From: Anaerolineae bacterium
Lineage (GTDB): Bacteria; Chloroflexota; Anaerolineae; JAFGEY01
Direction of reading: 5' to 3'
Length of the DNA stretch: 14,324 bases
Assembly: GCA_016931365.1 (NCBI GenBank)
Contig: JAFGEY010000182.1
Location: forward strand, 1-14,324
Under the pieces are notes generated by a model, which made no database searches, was not told the origin of the DNA, and saw nothing but the letters and a program-made list of their open reading frames with translations. Below, in pieces: positions 13,316 to 14,324 of the stretch; position 1 is the first letter of the stretch; each line of letters begins with the position of its first letter. A program made the translations under genes and the position numbers.

Positions 13316-14251
13316 GTGACCCAGGCTCATGCCCCCGCAAAAGTCATTTTGTTCGGCGAACACGCCGTCGTCTATGGCCAACCGGCGATCGCCGTGCCCG
13401 TGACCGACGTGCGCGCCACCGTGATCGTTGAACCGGCCCCGCTTGGCGCGGGGATCGCCATCGACGCGCGCGACATCGAGCGAACCGTCCGCCTGGACGA
13501 GGCCCCGTCCGACGAGCCGCTGGCGCTCACGGTGCGCAATACGCTGGCCCACCTCGGTCTCGACGAGCGCAAACTCGATCTAAACCTGACCATCATCTCG
13601 ACCATTCCCGTCGCCAGCGGGCTGGGCAGTGGCGCGGCAGTGGCAGTGGCCCTGATCCGCGCCCTCAGCGCGCGCCTCGGCCGGCCGCTCGACGCGGCGC
13701 AGGTTTCCGCGCTGGCCTACCGAACGGAAACGCTCTTTCACGGCACGCCCAGCGGCATCGATAACACAGTCATCGCCTATGAGCGGCCGGTCTATTTCAA
13801 AAGGAATTGTCCCATCGAAACCTTTGGCGTCCACACGTCGTTCTGGATTGCCATCGCCGACACCGGCCGGCCCGGCCTGACCAAAGCCTCCGTTGCCGAC
13901 GTGCGTGCGGCTTGGCAGTGCGATCCGGCGCATTATAATGCGCTTTTCGATGCGATAGGATGCGCAGTCGATCGTGCGCGGCAGGCCATCGAAAAAGGTG
14001 ATGTGGCCGCACTGGGCCCGTTGATGCTTGAAAATCAAGCCCTGCTGCGCCGGATCGACGTTTCTTCGCCCGAACTGGAAACGCTGATCGCGGCGGCGTT
14101 GGGTGCAGGCGCGGCAGGGGCCAAACTCTCCGGCGGCGGGCGCGGTGGCAACATGATCGCCCTGGTGACGCCGCAAAACGCCGGACAAATACGCCGCGCC
14201 CTGCTTGACGCCGGGGCCAAAAATGTGATCGTCACAGGAGTGGGAACATGA
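13316..14251 (+). CDS. mvk: Mevalonate kinase
   Basis: A 311-residue GHMP-family kinase that phosphorylates mevalonate to mevalonate 5-phosphate in isoprenoid synthesis. Motif 1 is PAKVILFGEHAVVYGQPAIAV (residues 7-27). The ATP-binding motif 2 is PVASGLGSGAAVAVA (98-112). The catalytic-aspartate block is GTPSGIDNTV (143-152), and motif 3 is KLSGGGRGGNMIALV (270-284). Length and HGTPSGID are typical of mevalonate kinase, not phosphomevalonate kinase or galactokinase. The frame is open to 13145, but the extra 57 codons cross the upstream terminator. GTG at 13316, with AAGGA ahead, starts exactly before the conserved HAPAKVILFGEH. The stop overlaps the next start as ATGA, so the following decarboxylase is translationally coupled. 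Confidence 0.92.
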   Translation: MTQAHAPAKVILFGEHAVVYGQPAIAVPVTDVRATVIVEPAPLGAGIAIDARDIERTVRLDEAPSDEPLALTVRNTLAHLGLDERKLDLNLTIISTIPVASGLGSGAAVAVALIRALSARLGRPLDAAQVSALAYRTETLFHGTPSGIDNTVIAYERPVYFKRNCPIETFGVHTSFWIAIADTGRPGLTKASVADVRAAWQCDPAHYNALFDAIGCAVDRARQAIEKGDVAALGPLMLENQALLRRIDVSSPELETLIAAALGAGAAGAKLSGGGRGGNMIALVTPQNAGQIRRALLDAGAKNVIVTGVGT

Positions 14252-14324
14252 ACGTGCCGGACTTGATCGAGGCTTTGCGCGCCGCAGAGCAATTGACGGT
14301 GATCGAGCGCGAGGTCGATCCGCA
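14248..14324 (+). CDS. UbiD-family decarboxylase, 5' fragment
   Basis: Only the first 25 codons are inside the window. The peptide begins MNVPDLIEALRAAEQLTVIE and continues REVDP. It matches the opening of UbiD-type decarboxylases, where a short helix (xLRxFLxxLExxGEL) is followed by xRIxxEVDP. UbiD enzymes use prenylated FMN and decarboxylate unsaturated acids. The ATG overlaps the mevalonate kinase stop (ATGA), with AGGAG at 14236-14240. The coupling suggests a mevalonate-pathway substrate, such as anhydromevalonate 5-phosphate, instead of the ubiquinone precursor (inference). The family call rests on a short stretch; the active-site residues lie beyond the window. Confidence 0.65.
   Translation, partial: MNVPDLIEALRAAEQLTVIEREVDP

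Overview
The window is 14.3 kb of moderately GC-rich, densely packed bacterial chromosome with no rRNA, tRNA, CRISPR array or transposase gene. The gene set is a PPi-type phosphofructokinase, a MinD-like ATPase with an FRGGTGKSN motif, a cNMP/patatin fusion, PRC-barrel proteins and a bacterial mevalonate kinase. Together these fit a Chloroflexota (Anaerolineae-like) genome best. That placement is inferred from protein style, since no marker gene is present.

Layout, left to right. (1) A strong extended -10 promoter drives a PPi-dependent 6-phosphofructokinase gene, closed by a clear Rho-independent terminator. (2) A four-gene cassette (1731-5908) follows: a GAF-domain sensor with a coiled-coil tail, a MinD/ParA-like ATPase, a winged-helix/cNMP-binding/patatin fusion, and a single-domain CheY-like receiver. 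It has its own promoter and a strong terminator. The patatin domain has glycine where the catalytic serine should be, so it looks like a pseudo-lipase in a signalling cassette. (3) A housekeeping run holds signal peptidase I, deoxyribose-phosphate aldolase and a small YgiT-type zinc-finger protein. It ends at a bidirectional terminator shared with the opposing genes. (4) Two minus-strand genes encode a double PRC-barrel protein and a stand-alone cNMP-binding protein. The second is transcribed back-to-back with (5) a UbiA-superfamily gene resembling decaprenyl-phosphate phosphoribosyltransferase. (6) An ECF sigma factor, a zinc-binding membrane anti-sigma factor and an unrecognised polytopic membrane protein form an envelope-stress-like operon. 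(7) A REP-like perfect palindrome precedes a Tat-signal-bearing flavodoxin. (8) Mevalonate kinase overlaps by ATGA the start of a UbiD-family decarboxylase cut off by the window end.

The two most interesting items are the four-gene cassette with its degenerate patatin, and the mevalonate kinase-UbiD pair. The pair would fit the anhydromevalonate-phosphate variant of isoprenoid synthesis known from archaea. Most genes have well-placed Shine-Dalgarno sequences. Several promoters share a 17-bp spacer and a TGn extended -10 element.
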